A DNA stretch of 64,000 nucleotides from Prosthecomicrobium sp. N25 (GTDB taxonomy: Bacteria > Pseudomonadota > Alphaproteobacteria > Rhizobiales > Ancalomicrobiaceae). The DNA is taken from contig NZ_JBBCAT010000002.1 in NCBI RefSeq assembly GCF_037203705.1, forward strand, positions 682,001 to 746,000. Reading direction: 5' to 3'. Shown in pieces: positions 8,521 through 18,229 of this stretch (the stretch's first letter is position 1; each line of letters starts with the position of its first letter). The notes below the pieces were generated by a model that was given only the letters and a program-made list of their open reading frames with translations, searched no databases and was not told the DNA's origin. Both the position numbers and the translations under genes were made by a program.

Positions 8521-8840
8521 GCGGGCTCCGGCCGGGCCCCCCGGTTGGGACGGACGACGGCGGCGGCCGACATCCGTCCCCCCGAGATATCCGAGGCGGC
8601 GTCCCGGCTCAACGGGCCTTCGCCGCGGGAGCCGACGCGGCGGGAGCCGTGGCCGCTAGGGCCGGGTCCACCCCGGGATCGTCACCGGCGCTTTCTCCCG
8701 CGAGCCTCCCCGGTCCCGATGCCACCCGCCGGCGGCACCGGCGCGGGGTCGAGAGACAGCGCAACGGCCGAACATCAGAGTGCCTCCGGGGCGCTGAACC
8801 GCTGCGGAACCCGGGGTTCATCGGGCGTTCAACGGGGGCT

Positions 8841-8870
8841 CTTGAAAGGCCTCCGGGGCCTACCTACCTC
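8841..8870 (+). promoter_or_regulatory. candidate RpoH (heat-shock) promoter of hsp20
   Basis: CTTGAAA at 8841-8847 matches the sigma-32 -35 box exactly. About 13-16 nt on, a C-rich CCTACCT (8863-8869) is a weak -10. A start near 8875 would give a leader of about 130 nt, the usual size for a thermometer leader. Supported by position before a heat-shock gene. Confidence 0.5.
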
Positions 8871-8899
8871 ATCGATTGCGGACGCCGGAGACCGGGTCC

Positions 8900-9006
8900 G
8901 CGAGGGAGGTCCGAGACCCGCGGTCCAGTGGAGGCGGGGACGGGGCCAGCGCCCTGGGGACCGATCCCTCGATCCCAACCAGTTGCTCTTTCGGAGGACT
9001 GATCCC
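8900..9006 (+). promoter_or_regulatory. ROSE-like RNA thermometer in the hsp20 leader
   Basis: The last hairpin before the start folds the Shine-Dalgarno into a stem: CAGT (8980-8983) pairs with ACTG (8998-9001), and the TTGCTC strand (8983-8988) faces GGAGGA (8993-8998) across a short U-rich loop. The T(T/C)GCT strand opposite GGAGGA, with a mismatched G opposite G, is the hallmark of ROSE elements in rhizobial small heat-shock genes, which melt on heating and expose the ribosome site. Upstream GGGACC/GGTCC-type stems could make the other ROSE hairpins; the 5' limit is approximate. Confidence 0.8.
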
Positions 9007-9468
9007 ATGCGTATCGACTTCGCTCCGCTCTATCGTTCGACCGTCGGCTTCGACCGCCTGTTCTCGCTGATCGATTCGCTCGGCAACGAGGCCGCGAGCC
9101 AGCCGACCTACCCGCCCTACAACATCGAGCGCACCGGCGAGACCTCGTACCGGATCTCGATGGCCGTCGCCGGCTTCGGCGAGAAGGACATCTCGATCGA
9201 GGCCAAGGAGAACACCCTGACGGTGAAGGGCGACAAGAAGGACGAGGGCAACGACCGCGAGGTCCTCTACCGCGGCATCGCCTCGCGCGCCTTCGAGCGT
9301 CGCTTCCAGCTCGCCGACTACGTGGTGGTGAAGGCCGCGAGCCTCGAGAACGGGCTCCTGCACATCGACCTCGTGCGCGAGCTTCCCGAGGCCATGAAGC
9401 CGCGCCAGATCCCGATCTCCACCGCCGCCAACGCGTCGGCGAAGCAGATCGAGGCGCAGGCCGCCTGA
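9007..9468 (+). CDS. Hsp20 small heat-shock protein (IbpA-like)
   Basis: ATP-independent holdase that binds unfolding proteins and passes them to DnaK/ClpB. 153 residues, start MRIDFAPLYRST at ATG 9007 six nt after GGAGGACT; the long open frame upstream is leader sequence. The N-terminal arm (residues 1-35) has the IbpA-type FDRLFSLID motif; the alpha-crystallin domain spans about 36-130 (YNIERTGETSYRISMAVAGF, LTVKGDK, YRGIASRAFERRF, LENGLLHIDL). The C-terminal PRQIPIS provides the I-x-I-type anchor for oligomer assembly. It stands alone between a thermometer leader and a strong terminator, so it is a single-gene heat-shock unit. Confidence 0.94.
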   Translation: MRIDFAPLYRSTVGFDRLFSLIDSLGNEAASQPTYPPYNIERTGETSYRISMAVAGFGEKDISIEAKENTLTVKGDKKDEGNDREVLYRGIASRAFERRFQLADYVVVKAASLENGLLHIDLVRELPEAMKPRQIPISTAANASAKQIEAQAA

Positions 9469-9494
9469 GGGCCCGACCCGTCGAGCGGATGAAC

Positions 9495-9519
9495 GAGCGC
9501 CCCGGATTCCGGGGCGCTC
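9495..9519 (+). terminator. Rho-independent terminator after hsp20
   Basis: Perfect 11-bp stem GAGCGCCCCGG (9495-9505) with CCGGGGCGCTC (9509-9519), a 3-nt loop ATT, then TACTT. The stem is strong and the U-tract is weak. It lies 27 nt past the hsp20 stop and also faces the end of the minus-strand HTH gene, so it may work in both directions. Confidence 0.8.
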
Positions 9520-9535
9520 TACTTAAGAGACTACC

Positions 9536-9742
9536 TTACAGCAGGCGGTCCGCTGTAGCCGCTTCCCAAGTGCCCTTTGTAGGGCCTTCTGGAAAACGCT
9601 TGCCATTCAGAACTTCAGAGACGCGTCCCTGATTTATTCCGAGCTGCGCAGCAATTTCATGTTGAAGCAGATCGGTCTCTCGCGACAGGCGCCGGATCTC
9701 AGACGCCATGTCCTTGGTCAAACGCGGGCTTCGTCTTCCCAT
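9536..9742 (-). CDS. small helix-turn-helix protein
   Basis: 68 residues, basic N-terminus (MGRRSPRLTKDM). A clear HTH at about 27-47: LLQHEIAAQLGINQGRVSEV, ending LNGKRFPEG. The same compact arrangement (RLT..MA..IR......L.QHEIA..LGINQGRVSEVLNGKRFP) is common in short Hyphomicrobiales proteins of unknown target. It probably binds DNA, perhaps as a dimer; no effector domain. Its ATG shares one base with the TGA of the upstream YjzC-like gene, so the two are translationally coupled. The surrounding DNA is clearly lower in GC than the flanks, which suggests recent gain. The target is unknown; self-regulation is possible because a dyad lies in the upstream promoter region. Confidence 0.72.
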   Translation of the reverse strand: MGRRSPRLTKDMASEIRRLSRETDLLQHEIAAQLGINQGRVSEVLNGKRFPEGPTKGTWEAATADRLL

Positions 9743-9915
9743 CAGCGCTTCGCACCAGACTTCGTTGGATCGACCAAACGGTAGCTCTGGCCTGCCTTCG
9801 GAGTCGGCGGTAACGGATTGCCACGCGTCGACGTGATTTCACCAGGGATTTTGCCCCCACGGGGGCCAACTCGCTCGTACTGTCCCGAGCGCGGAGTCCT
9901 ATCGCCAGGCTTCAT
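9742..9915 (-). CDS. YjzC-like small protein
   Basis: 57 residues, start MKPGDRTPRSGQYERVG at ATG 9915, eight nt after a GGAGG site; stop 9742-9744. It matches the pattern of YjzC-family small proteins: a start like KPGD..P.SG.YE..GPRGGK, then NPLPPTPKAGQSYRLVDPTK, a short beta-rich domain with conserved PP-P-G. Function of this family is unknown. It overlaps the following HTH gene by one base (TGATG), so both come from one mRNA. No signal peptide or membrane segment. The codon choice is less GC-biased than neighbouring genes. Coding status rests on the ribosome site, the coupling and the recognisable pattern. Confidence 0.65.
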   Translation of the reverse strand: MKPGDRTPRSGQYERVGPRGGKIPGEITSTRGNPLPPTPKAGQSYRLVDPTKSGAKR

Positions 9916-9934
9916 AGCCAGCGCCTCCGGCGGC

Positions 9935-9963
9935 TTGACTACTGGGACCTCTTGCGACTATCT
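9935..9963 (+). promoter_or_regulatory. good sigma-70-type promoter facing right
   Basis: TTGACT (9935-9940), 17-nt spacer, CTATCT (9958-9963): a close match to the alphaproteobacterial housekeeping promoter. Arms GACTACT (9937-9943) and AGTAGTC (9979-9985) form an inverted repeat that spans the -35 and the predicted start, a plausible operator for the neighbouring HTH protein. No annotated gene follows until the opposite-strand ltaE, so it would drive the small transcript described next. Confidence 0.5.
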
Positions 9964-9969
9964 CACGGT

Positions 9970-10220
9970 GTCAAGCTGAGTAGTCGCGCGTCTTCATGGC
10001 AGCACGCGCCGCCGGACGTGCAACCACAAAGACTAAGAGGGCGGTACACATCACGTGTGCCGCCCTTCGTCGTTTAAGGCAGATGTCTCTAGATGTAAAG
10101 GGCTGTACCTTCGCCGTGCAGCGAGGCTTAGGATATCGATCTGCGAGGGGAACAGCTAGCTATCTATGATTGTAATTTTCCTGTCAGTGGGAATGATGCA
10201 ACCAACCTGTGGTTGTTTTT
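9970..10220 (+). ncRNA. candidate small transcript of unknown function
   Basis: A stretch of about 250 nt bounded by the promoter at 9935-9963 and a terminator at 10199-10220. It contains hairpins at 10002-10021 (GCACG/CGTGC) and 10039-10065 (11-bp stem GGGCGGTACAC with GTGTGCCGCCC, one G-T pair). A 57-codon open frame from ATG 9996 runs inside it but lacks a ribosome site and any recognisable pattern. The GC content is far below the window average. Could be a regulatory RNA, an antitoxin-type RNA or a decayed gene; no known RNA family was recognised. Confidence 0.35.
10199..10220 (+). terminator. Rho-independent terminator, plus strand
   Basis: Stem CAACCA (10199-10204) with TGGTTG (10210-10215), loop ACCTG, then five T (10216-10220). 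Its U-tract shows it acts rightward, yet no plus-strand gene precedes it, which is the main evidence for a transcript from the promoter at 9935-9963. Confidence 0.65.
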
Positions 10221-10267
10221 GTGCCCTCTTTGTACTCCACATTATCCACAGGCAGTAGCGCGCTCCA

Positions 10268-11317
10268 TTACCGAATCGCTCCCAGGAAGGCGTCCACCTC
10301 CTCCTCCGTCGTGCGGAAGCTGGCGACCAGCCGGTAGAGCTGCTCGCGGCCGCGGGGGCCGTCCTCGGCCGGCAGGCCGGTCATCGTCCACTCGTAGAAG
10401 GTGGCGCCGCGCTCGCGCAGTGCCGCGGCCGTCTCCGGGGCCATGTAGGCGAAGACCTCGTTGGCCTGCGGCTCCCAGGCGAGGCGGGCCTTCTCGGCCT
10501 GGCGGAGGCCGGCGGCGAGGCGGGCCGCCATGGCGTTGGCGTGGTCGGCGAGATCGAGCCAGTGCTCGTCGTCGAGCCAGGCGTCGAACTGGGCGGCGAC
10601 GAAGCGGTGCTTGGAGACGAGCTGGCCGGCGCGCTTGCGGAGATAGCCCATGGCCTCGGCGCGCGAACGGTCGAAGAGCACGACCGCCTCGGCCATGAAG
10701 GCGCCGCCCTTGGTGGCGCCGAAGGAGAGGACGTCGACGCCGGCGCGCCAGGTCAGCGCCGAGGGGGCGACCTCCAGGTGCGAGATGGCGTTGGCGAGGC
10801 GGGCGCCGTCCATGTGCACCGCCATCCGGCGCGTGCGCGCGACGGCCGAAAGCGCGGCGACCTCGTCGGGCGTGTAGACGGTACCGAGTTCGGTGGCGTT
10901 GGTGAGCGACAGGACGGCGGGCTGGGAGTGATGGACGACGCCGGCCGGCAGCTCCATGAGCGCGGCGGTGACGGTCGCCGGGTCGAGCTTGGCGCGGGCG
11001 CCCGGCAGTCCAACGGTCTTGGTGCCGGCGAAGAATTCGGGGGCGCCGCACTCGTCGCTGGCCAGGTGGGCACCCTCGTGGCAGAGGACCGCGCCCCAGG
11101 GTGGCGCGAAGGCGGCGATGGAGAGCGCGTTCGCGCCCGTGCCGGTCGCGACCAGGAAGACGGCGACGTCGGTTTCGAAGAGGTCCGCCATGCGGGCCTC
11201 GAGGCGGCGGGTGATCTCGTCGACCCCGTAGGCCGGCGACGGGCCCGCGTTGGCCTCGGCGAGCGCGGCCATGACCTTGTCAGAGGCGCCGGCCCAGTTG
11301 TCGGATGCGAAGATCAT
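10268..11317 (-). CDS. ltaE: low-specificity L-threonine aldolase
   Basis: PLP enzyme of fold type I that splits L-threonine or allo-threonine into glycine and acetaldehyde. 349 residues. Visible: substrate-binding start FASDNWAGAS, the P-loop ATGTGANALS (about 57-66), CHEGAHLASDECGAPEF, the cofactor Asp/Arg in VHMDGARLANA (about 167-177), and the Schiff-base Lys in LSFGATKGGAF (about 199). Cytoplasmic. Minus strand, divergent from gltB; no obvious operon partner. A beta-eliminating lyase relative is less likely given the full aldolase motif set. Confidence 0.92.
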   Translation of the reverse strand: MIFASDNWAGASDKVMAALAEANAGPSPAYGVDEITRRLEARMADLFETDVAVFLVATGTGANALSIAAFAPPWGAVLCHEGAHLASDECGAPEFFAGTKTVGLPGARAKLDPATVTAALMELPAGVVHHSQPAVLSLTNATELGTVYTPDEVAALSAVARTRRMAVHMDGARLANAISHLEVAPSALTWRAGVDVLSFGATKGGAFMAEAVVLFDRSRAEAMGYLRKRAGQLVSKHRFVAAQFDAWLDDEHWLDLADHANAMAARLAAGLRQAEKARLAWEPQANEVFAYMAPETAAALRERGATFYEWTMTGLPAEDGPRGREQLYRLVASFRTTEEEVDAFLGAIR

Positions 11318-11464
11318 GCGAGGTCTCCCTTGGCGGTCCGATCCGGACCCGCCGCTCCCCTCCGTCTAGCGGGAAGCGGTCCGGAATGCGACGGTGCGAT
11401 GCGTCGTTTCCGGAGGCGAAACATTCTTTCGTACGCCCCCGCGTCTGTTTGCGAAAATGACCGG

Positions 11465-11494
11465 TTGCAGGGGCCTCCCCGAAAGAAAGATAAT
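11465..11494 (+). promoter_or_regulatory. candidate promoter for gltBD
   Basis: TTGCAG (11465-11470), 18-nt spacer, GATAAT (11489-11494). The next gene rightward is gltB at 11900, so the leader would be about 400 nt. The 582-bp space between ltaE and gltB holds no other gene that I can support; apart from this and the dyad at 11556 it is GC-rich DNA without clear structure. Confidence 0.45.
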
Positions 11495-11555
11495 CGCCGG
11501 CTCAGAATGCGGCTTGCGGGCGGCGGGGAATTCTGGCATGGTCCGACCCGGGATA

Positions 11556-11572
11556 GGACAGTATTACTGTCC
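11556..11572. promoter_or_regulatory. perfect palindrome upstream of gltB, likely operator
   Basis: GGACAGTATTACTGTCC: 7-bp arms around ATT, in a locally AT-richer patch between the candidate promoter and gltB. Such a short perfect dyad is typical of a dimeric regulator site. The regulator is unknown, and a link to nitrogen or glutamate control is only inferred from the next gene. Confidence 0.55.
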
Positions 11573-11899
11573 AATTCCCCGGGGCGCGACGGTGTCGCCG
11601 GGAGGATGGGCGTCGAAGGCCGCTGGAGGCCCGGTGGGGTTGCCGGCGGCATGGCTGCGACAGCATGCCGGAGAGCATGCGGCGGTCCGATGGCGGACGA
11701 TCCGGTCGGAGACCGGGAGCCGCCGACCTTCCGAAAGTCCGGCGATGCCGGCAGGGTCCATCGTCGCAGGTCCGTGAAGGGGCCGGCGCGGCGGAATTTG
11801 CCGGGGCGCCCTGGAGAACCGCGAGCGTGAAGCCATGTTCCGGACGTCGCGCCCGACGCGGGCGCAGCCGGGACGAACAGACGAGACGAGGACGGATCC

Positions 11900-14800
11900 A
11901 TGGCCAGGATCGAGGCTGAAGGACCTTTCGGTGCCGCTCAAGCCGGAGCCACGACCGCGACCGCGGCCGCGGCGGCGTCCACGACCGTGAAAACCGATCC
12001 GCTGCCCAAGGCGGAGGGCATGTTCCTCGACCCGCAGGGCCGCGACGCCTGCGGGGTCGGCTTCATCGCCAACCTCAAGGGCGTGAAGAGCCACGCGATC
12101 GTCACCGACGCCTTGAAGATCCTGGAGAACCTCGAGCACCGCGGGGCGGTCGGGGCCGATCCGCTGATGGGCGACGGCGCCGGCATCCTGGTGCAGATCC
12201 CGCACCTCTTCTTCAAGGAGGAGTGCGCGAAGCTCGGCTTCCAGCTCCCCGAGGCCGGTCAGTACGGCATCGGCCAGATCTTCCTGCCGCGCGAGGCCGG
12301 CGAGCGCGACCGCGCCGTCACCATCATCCAGAAGGTGATCCGCGAGGCGGGGCTGAAGATCCTCGGCTGGCGCGACGTGCCGGTCGACAATGCCTGCCTG
12401 TCGGACGGGGTGCGGGCGACCGAGCCTGTGCAGAAGCAGGTCTTCGTCACGGCCACGGCCCGCTATGCCGACCAGGACGACCTGGAGCGGCGCCTCTACA
12501 TCACCCGCAAGACGATCTCGGGCTACGTCTACGAGGCCGACTGGAACGGCCAGACCAAGCGCGACCAGGATTCGTTCTATGTCGTGAGCTTCTCGTCGCG
12601 CACGGTCGTCTACAAGGGGATGTTCCTCAGCTACCAGGTCGCGGCCTACTACAAGGACCTGCACGACCCGCGCTTCGTCTCGGCGCTCGCGCTCGTGCAC
12701 CAGCGCTTCTCGACCAACACCTTCCCGTCGTGGAAGCTCGCCCACCCGTACCGGATGGTCGCCCACAACGGCGAGATCAACACGCTGCGCGGCAACGTCA
12801 ACTGGATGTATGCGCGCCAGGCGTCGACGACCTCCAAGCTCTTCGGCGACGAGATCGAGAAGATCTGGCCGATCTCCTACGAGGGCCAGTCCGACACGGC
12901 CTGCTTCGACAACGCGCTCGAGTTCCTGGTCATGGGCGGCTACTCGCTGCCGCATGCGGTGATGACGCTCATCCCCGAGGCCTGGGCCGGCAACGCGCTG
13001 ATGGACGAGGAGCGGAAGGCCTTCTACGAGTACCACGCCGCCATCATGGAGCCGTGGGACGGGCCGGCCGCGATCTGCTTCACGGACGGCCGCTCGATCG
13101 GCGCCACCCTCGACCGCAACGGCCTCCGGCCGGCGCGCTACGTTGTGACCGACGACGACCGGGTCATCCTGTCGTCCGAAGAGGGCGTGCTGCCGATCCC
13201 GCAGGAGAGCATCGTCTCCAAGTGGCGGCTGCAGCCGGGCAAGATGCTGCTGCTCGACCTGGAGAAGGGGTGCATCGTCTCCGACGAGGAGATCAAGCAC
13301 CAGATGGCCTCGGCCCACCCCTACCGGGAGTGGATCGAGCACACTCAGCTCGTCGCCGAGGACCTGCCGGAGGTGCCGCCGCAGGCGCCGAAGACGCTGG
13401 AGTCGCTGCTCGACCTGCAGCAGGCCTTCGGCTACACGCAGGAGGACGTGAACCTGCTCATGGCGCCGATGGCGACCACGGGCCAGGAGGCGGTCGGCTC
13501 GATGGGCACGGACACGCCGATCTCCGCGCTCTCCGACAAGTCGAAGCTGCTCTACACCTATTTCAAGCAGAACTTCGCGCAGGTGACGAACCCGCCGATC
13601 GACCCGATCCGCGAGGAGCTCGTCATGAGCCTCGTGAGCTTCATCGGGCCGCGGCCGAACCTCTTCGACCTGGAGGGTTCGGAGGCGCACAAGCGCCTGG
13701 AGGTGCGCCAGCCGATCCTGACCAACGAGGACCTGGAGAAGATCCGGGCGATCGAGGCGGTCGAGGGCTCGGGCTTCCGCACCATCACGATCGACACCAC
13801 CTACCCGGCCGCCAACGGCGCCGCCGGCATGCGCCCGGCGCTCGACGCCATCTGCGTGCAGGCCGAGGCGGCTGTGCGGGTCTCGGCGACGGGGCAGGTC
13901 TACAACATCATCATCCTCAGCGACCGTGCGGTCGGCTCCGGGCGCATCGCGATCCCGGCGCTGCTCGCCACCGCGGCCGTGCACCATCACCTGATCCGCA
14001 AGGGGCTCCGGACCCGGGCGGGCCTCGTCGTGGAAACCGGCGAGCCGCGCGAGGTGCACCATTTCTGCGTGCTGGCCGGCTACGGCGCGGAGGCGATCAA
14101 CCCCTACCTCGCCTTCGAGACGCTGATCGCGATGAAGGACGAGTTCCCGGATCCGCTGACCGAGAAGGAGATCGTCTACCGGTTCATCAAGTCGATCGAC
14201 AAGGGCATCCTGAAGGTCATGTCCAAGATGGGCATCTCGACCTACCAGTCCTATTGCGGGGCCCAGATCTTCGACGCGGTGGGCCTCTCCTCCGAGTTCG
14301 TCGACCGCTACTTCTTCGGAACCCGGACCTCCATCGAAGGCGTCGGCCTCGCCGAGATCGCCGAGGAGACCGTCAGGCGGCACCGGGTGGCGTTCGGGGA
14401 CGACCCGACGCTGCGCTCGATGCTGGAGGTCGGCGGCGAGTATGCCGTGCGGCTCCGGGGCGAGCAGCATGCCTGGACGTCGCCGGTGGTCACCGCCCTG
14501 CAGCATGCGGTGCGCGGGAACCTGCCGGAGAAGTTCCGCGAGTATACCCGGATCCTGAACGACCAGTCGCGCAGGCTCCTGACCATCCGCGGCCTGTTCC
14601 GGATCCGGACCGCCGAGGAACTCGGGCGCTCGCCCGTGCCACTCGACGAGGTCGAGCCAGCGAAGGACATCGTCAAGCGCTTCTCGACGGGCGCGATGTC
14701 ATTCGGCTCGATCAGCCGGGAGGCGCACACGACGCTCGCCATTGCGATGAACCGGATCGGCGGCAAGTCGAACACCGGCGAGGGCGGCGAGGAGTCCGAC

Positions 14801-16657
14801 CGGTTCAAGCCGCTGCCCAACGGCGATTCCATGCGCTCGGCCATCAAGCAGGTGGCGTCGGGCCGGTTCGGCGTGACGACCGAGTACCTCGTCAACTCGG
14901 ACGTCATCCAGATCAAGATGGTGCAGGGCGCCAAGCCCGGCGAAGGCGGTCAGCTGCCCGGCCACAAGGTCGACGCGGTGATCGCCAAGGTCCGGCACTC
15001 GACGCCGGGCGTGGGCCTGATCTCGCCGCCGCCGCACCACGACATCTACTCGATCGAGGACCTGGCGCAGCTCATCTACGACCTGAAGAACGTCAACCCG
15101 GCGGCCGCCATCTCGGTGAAGCTCGGCTCGGAGATCGGCGTCGGGACGGTCGCGGCGGGCGTCTCCAAGGCGCGCGCCGACCATGTGACCATCGCGGGCT
15201 TCGAGGGCGGCACCGGCGCCTCGCCGCTGACCTCGATCAAGCATGCCGGCTCGCCCTGGGAGATCGGCCTCGCCGAGACACACCAGACGCTCCTCGCCAA
15301 CCACCTGCGCGGCCGCATCGCCGTGCAGGTCGACGGCGGCGTGCGGACGGGACGCGACGTGGTGATCGGCGCGCTGCTCGGTGCCGACGAGTTCGGCTTC
15401 GCGACCGCGCCGCTGATCGCGGCGGGCTGCATCATGATGCGCAAGTGCCACCTGAACACCTGCCCGGTCGGCGTCGCCACCCAGGACCCGGTGCTGCGCA
15501 AGCGCTTCGTCGGCAAGCCCGAGCACGTGATCAACTTCTTCTTCTTCCTCGCCGAGGAAGTCCGGGAGATCATGGCCGAGCTGGGCTTCCGCCGGTTCGA
15601 CGAGATGGTCGGGCAGATCGAGTATCTCGACCGGTCCGATGCGGTCCAGCACTGGAAGGCCAAGGGGCTCGACTTCTCGCGCCTGTTCCACCGGCCGAAG
15701 GTGCCGGCGGGGGTCGCCGGCCACCATTCGGAGACGCAGAACCACCAGATCGACAAGATCCTCGACCGGCGGCTGATCGCCGAGGCGATGCCGGCGCTCG
15801 AGCGGGGCGAGAAGGTGCGCATCGAGACCACGATCGGCAACACGGACCGGACCACCGGCGCCATGCTGTCGGGCGAGGTCGCCAAGCGCTACGGTCACGC
15901 CGGGCTGCCGGACGACACCATCCACGTCAAGCTCAAGGGCATCGCCGGGCAGAGCTTCGGCGCCTGGGCGGCGCGCGGGGTGACGCTCGAGCTCGAGGGC
16001 GCGGCCAACGACTATGTCGGCAAGGGCCTGTCGGGCGGGCGGCTGATCGTCTACCCGGCCAAGGAGGCCGTGAAGCTCGTCCCCGAGAAGTCGATCATCA
16101 TCGGCAACACGGTAATGTACGGTGCCACCGAGGGCGAGGCCTACTTCCGGGGCGTCGCGGGCGAGCGCTTCGCGGTCCGCAACTCCGGCGCGGTCGCGGT
16201 GGTCGAAGGCGCGGGCGACCATTGCTGCGAGTACATGACGGGCGGCGTGGTGGTGGTGCTCGGCCGGACGGGGCGCAACTTCGCGGCCGGCATGTCGGGC
16301 GGCATCGCCTACGTGCTCGACGAGGCGGGCGACTTCGCCCGGGCCTGCAATCTCTCGATGGTCGAGCTGGAGCCGGTCATCGAGGAGGAGGAGCTCGCCG
16401 CCAAGCGCCACCACGCAGTCGGCGATCTGGAGGCGCACGGCCTCGTGGAGATCATGAGCGACATGACCCGCCACGACGGCGAGCGCCTGCGCCAGCTCGT
16501 GGAGAACCATGCGCTCTATACCGGCTCCGACCGCGCCCGGCACATCCTGGAGCATTGGGGCGAGTTCCTGCCGAAATTCCGCAAGGTGATGCCGGTCGAG
16601 TACCGCCGCGCCCTGCAGGAGATGGAGCGGATGCGCACGGCCGTCGCGGCGGAGTGA
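11900..16657 (+). CDS. gltB: glutamate synthase (NADPH) large subunit
   Basis: Makes two glutamates from glutamine and 2-oxoglutarate, the GOGAT half of ammonia assimilation. 1585 residues. A propeptide of 50 residues precedes the N-terminal nucleophile C51 (RDACGVGF), which starts the glutaminase domain (51 to about 440). A central domain follows, then the FMN/2-oxoglutarate domain (about 850-1200) with the 3Fe-4S cysteines C1177, C1183 and C1188 ([12 protein letters not shown]), and the C-terminal beta-helix of GxxGxG repeats (about 1280-1540). The propeptide is longer than the E. coli one and Ala/Thr-rich. Partner gltD follows 153 bp on. Confidence 0.97.
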   Translation: MARIEAEGPFGAAQAGATTATAAAAASTTVKTDPLPKAEGMFLDPQGRDACGVGFIANLKGVKSHAIVTDALKILENLEHRGAVGADPLMGDGAGILVQIPHLFFKEECAKLGFQLPEAGQYGIGQIFLPREAGERDRAVTIIQKVIREAGLKILGWRDVPVDNACLSDGVRATEPVQKQVFVTATARYADQDDLERRLYITRKTISGYVYEADWNGQTKRDQDSFYVVSFSSRTVVYKGMFLSYQVAAYYKDLHDPRFVSALALVHQRFSTNTFPSWKLAHPYRMVAHNGEINTLRGNVNWMYARQASTTSKLFGDEIEKIWPISYEGQSDTACFDNALEFLVMGGYSLPHAVMTLIPEAWAGNALMDEERKAFYEYHAAIMEPWDGPAAICFTDGRSIGATLDRNGLRPARYVVTDDDRVILSSEEGVLPIPQESIVSKWRLQPGKMLLLDLEKGCIVSDEEIKHQMASAHPYREWIEHTQLVAEDLPEVPPQAPKTLESLLDLQQAFGYTQEDVNLLMAPMATTGQEAVGSMGTDTPISALSDKSKLLYTYFKQNFAQVTNPPIDPIREELVMSLVSFIGPRPNLFDLEGSEAHKRLEVRQPILTNEDLEKIRAIEAVEGSGFRTITIDTTYPAANGAAGMRPALDAICVQAEAAVRVSATGQVYNIIILSDRAVGSGRIAIPALLATAAVHHHLIRKGLRTRAGLVVETGEPREVHHFCVLAGYGAEAINPYLAFETLIAMKDEFPDPLTEKEIVYRFIKSIDKGILKVMSKMGISTYQSYCGAQIFDAVGLSSEFVDRYFFGTRTSIEGVGLAEIAEETVRRHRVAFGDDPTLRSMLEVGGEYAVRLRGEQHAWTSPVVTALQHAVRGNLPEKFREYTRILNDQSRRLLTIRGLFRIRTAEELGRSPVPLDEVEPAKDIVKRFSTGAMSFGSISREAHTTLAIAMNRIGGKSNTGEGGEESDRFKPLPNGDSMRSAIKQVASGRFGVTTEYLVNSDVIQIKMVQGAKPGEGGQLPGHKVDAVIAKVRHSTPGVGLISPPPHHDIYSIEDLAQLIYDLKNVNPAAAISVKLGSEIGVGTVAAGVSKARADHVTIAGFEGGTGASPLTSIKHAGSPWEIGLAETHQTLLANHLRGRIAVQVDGGVRTGRDVVIGALLGADEFGFATAPLIAAGCIMMRKCHLNTCPVGVATQDPVLRKRFVGKPEHVINFFFFLAEEVREIMAELGFRRFDEMVGQIEYLDRSDAVQHWKAKGLDFSRLFHRPKVPAGVAGHHSETQNHQIDKILDRRLIAEAMPALERGEKVRIETTIGNTDRTTGAMLSGEVAKRYGHAGLPDDTIHVKLKGIAGQSFGAWAARGVTLELEGAANDYVGKGLSGGRLIVYPAKEAVKLVPEKSIIIGNTVMYGATEGEAYFRGVAGERFAVRNSGAVAVVEGAGDHCCEYMTGGVVVVLGRTGRNFAAGMSGGIAYVLDEAGDFARACNLSMVELEPVIEEEELAAKRHHAVGDLEAHGLVEIMSDMTRHDGERLRQLVENHALYTGSDRARHILEHWGEFLPKFRKVMPVEYRRALQEMERMRTAVAAE

Positions 16658-16810
16658 TCTCCGCCGCCGGCGTGCCGGCCCGGGCTTGAACCCGCGGCCG
16701 GTACCTGCCAAATAGCCCGGCGCCGGCCGCCCGCGTGCGGCCCGCCGGGATCACGACAACGGGGTAGACCGCCAAGCGGCGGGCCGGGACGGCCGCCACG
16801 GGGACGAACG

Positions 16811-18229
16811 ATGGGCAAGGTTACTGGGTTTCTCGAAATCGATCGCCAGGATCGCAAGTATCGGCCGGCCCACGACCGCGTCCGCAATTACAAAGAGTTC
16901 GTGATCCCGCTCTCCGAGCAGGGCACGCGCGACCAGGCGGCGCGCTGCATGAACTGCGGCATCCCCTATTGCCACACCGGCTGCCCGGTCAACAACCAGA
17001 TCCCGGACTGGAACGACCTCGTCTACCACGGCAACTGGGAAGAGGCGGCGCGGAACCTGCACTCGACCAACAACTTCCCGGAGTTCACCGGGCGGGTCTG
17101 CCCGGCGCCCTGCGAAGCGTCCTGCACGCTGAACCTCACGGACAGCCCCGTCACGATCAAGACGATCGAGTGCACCATCGCCGACAAGGCCTGGGACGAG
17201 GGCTGGGTCAGGCCGGAACTGCCGAAGCGCAAGACCGGCCGGAAAGTGGCGGTGATCGGCTCCGGCCCGGCGGGCCTCGCGGGCGCCCAGCAGCTGGCGC
17301 GGGCCGGCCACGAGGTGCACGTCTTCGAGAAGAATGCCAAGGCGGGCGGGCTGCTGCGCTACGGCATCCCGGACTTCAAGCTCGAGAAGACGGTCGTCGA
17401 CCGCCGCGTCCAGCAGATGGAAGCGGAAGGCGTCGTCTTCCACTACAACGTCAATGTCGGGGTCGAGATTTCGGTCGAGGACCTTAAGGCCCAGTACGAC
17501 GCGGTGATGTTCGCGGGCGGCTCGGAGAAGCCGCGCGACCTGGCGATCCCGGGGCGAGACCTCGCCGGCGTGCATTTCGCGATGGACTTCCTGCCGCAGC
17601 AAAACCGGCGCGTCTCCGAGGAGCCGGTCGGCAACGTCGAGCAGATCCTGGCCGGCGGCAAGCACGTGGTGGTCATCGGCGGCGGCGACACCGGCTCGGA
17701 CTGCATCGGTACGTCGATCCGGCAGGGGGCCCTGTCGGTCACCCAGCTCGAGATCATGCCGAAGCCGCCCGAGAAGGAGAACAAGCTCCTGTCCTGGCCG
17801 AACTGGCCGATGAAGCTCAGGACCTCGTCGTCGCACGAGGAGGGCGCCGAACGGCAGTTCTCGGTGCTGACCGAGCGGTTCGAGGGCGAGAACGGACAGG
17901 TCAAGACGCTTCACTGCGTCGAGGTCGACGCCAAGATGCAGAAGGTGCCGGGCAGCGAGTTCGTCCTGAAGGCGGACCTCGTGCTGCTCGCCATGGGCTT
18001 CGTGCACCCGGTCCGCGAGGGCATGCTGGAGCAGTCCGGGGTCATCATCGACGGCCGTGGCAACGTCCAGGCGAACGACGAGGACTACCGGACCTCGGTC
18101 GACAAGATCTGGGCGGCGGGAGACATGCGGCGCGGCCAGTCGCTGGTGGTCTGGGCGATCCGGGAGGGCCGCCAGGCGGCCCGCTCGATCGACCTGGCCC
18201 TCATGGGCCGCACCGACCTGCCGCGCTGA
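16811..18229 (+). CDS. gltD: glutamate synthase small subunit
   Basis: FAD/NADPH subunit that feeds electrons to GltB. 472 residues, start [18 protein letters not shown]-terminal cysteines C46, C49, C54 and C58 ([13 protein letters not shown]) hold a 4Fe-4S centre; the FAD dinucleotide fold begins at about 143 ([15 protein letters not shown]) and the NADPH fold at about 283 ([13 protein letters not shown]). The C-terminal [16 protein letters not shown] closes the FAD site. Length and motif order are those of the standard beta subunit rather than a dihydropyrimidine dehydrogenase relative. Same strand as gltB, presumably one mRNA. Confidence 0.96.
   Translation: MGKVTGFLEIDRQDRKYRPAHDRVRNYKEFVIPLSEQGTRDQAARCMNCGIPYCHTGCPVNNQIPDWNDLVYHGNWEEAARNLHSTNNFPEFTGRVCPAPCEASCTLNLTDSPVTIKTIECTIADKAWDEGWVRPELPKRKTGRKVAVIGSGPAGLAGAQQLARAGHEVHVFEKNAKAGGLLRYGIPDFKLEKTVVDRRVQQMEAEGVVFHYNVNVGVEISVEDLKAQYDAVMFAGGSEKPRDLAIPGRDLAGVHFAMDFLPQQNRRVSEEPVGNVEQILAGGKHVVVIGGGDTGSDCIGTSIRQGALSVTQLEIMPKPPEKENKLLSWPNWPMKLRTSSSHEEGAERQFSVLTERFEGENGQVKTLHCVEVDAKMQKVPGSEFVLKADLVLLAMGFVHPVREGMLEQSGVIIDGRGNVQANDEDYRTSVDKIWAAGDMRRGQSLVVWAIREGRQAARSIDLALMGRTDLPR

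Noticed and set aside
9996-10169. 57-codon plus-strand frame in the low-GC islet
   Set aside because: No ribosome site or family pattern, and two hairpins lie inside or beside it; kept only as part of the candidate transcript.
11530-11560. possible sigma-54 promoter before gltB (TGGCA at 11534)
   Set aside because: No GC-box at the required spacing; the TGGCA is not followed by TTGC-like text.
11564-14506. 980-codon minus-strand open frame across gltB
   Set aside because: Opposite-strand shadow of the plus-strand gltB gene; no domain pattern, and high GC favours long spurious frames.
12223-16689. 1488-codon plus-strand frame overlapping gltB
   Set aside because: Out-of-frame shadow; the gltB frame carries all the conserved motifs.
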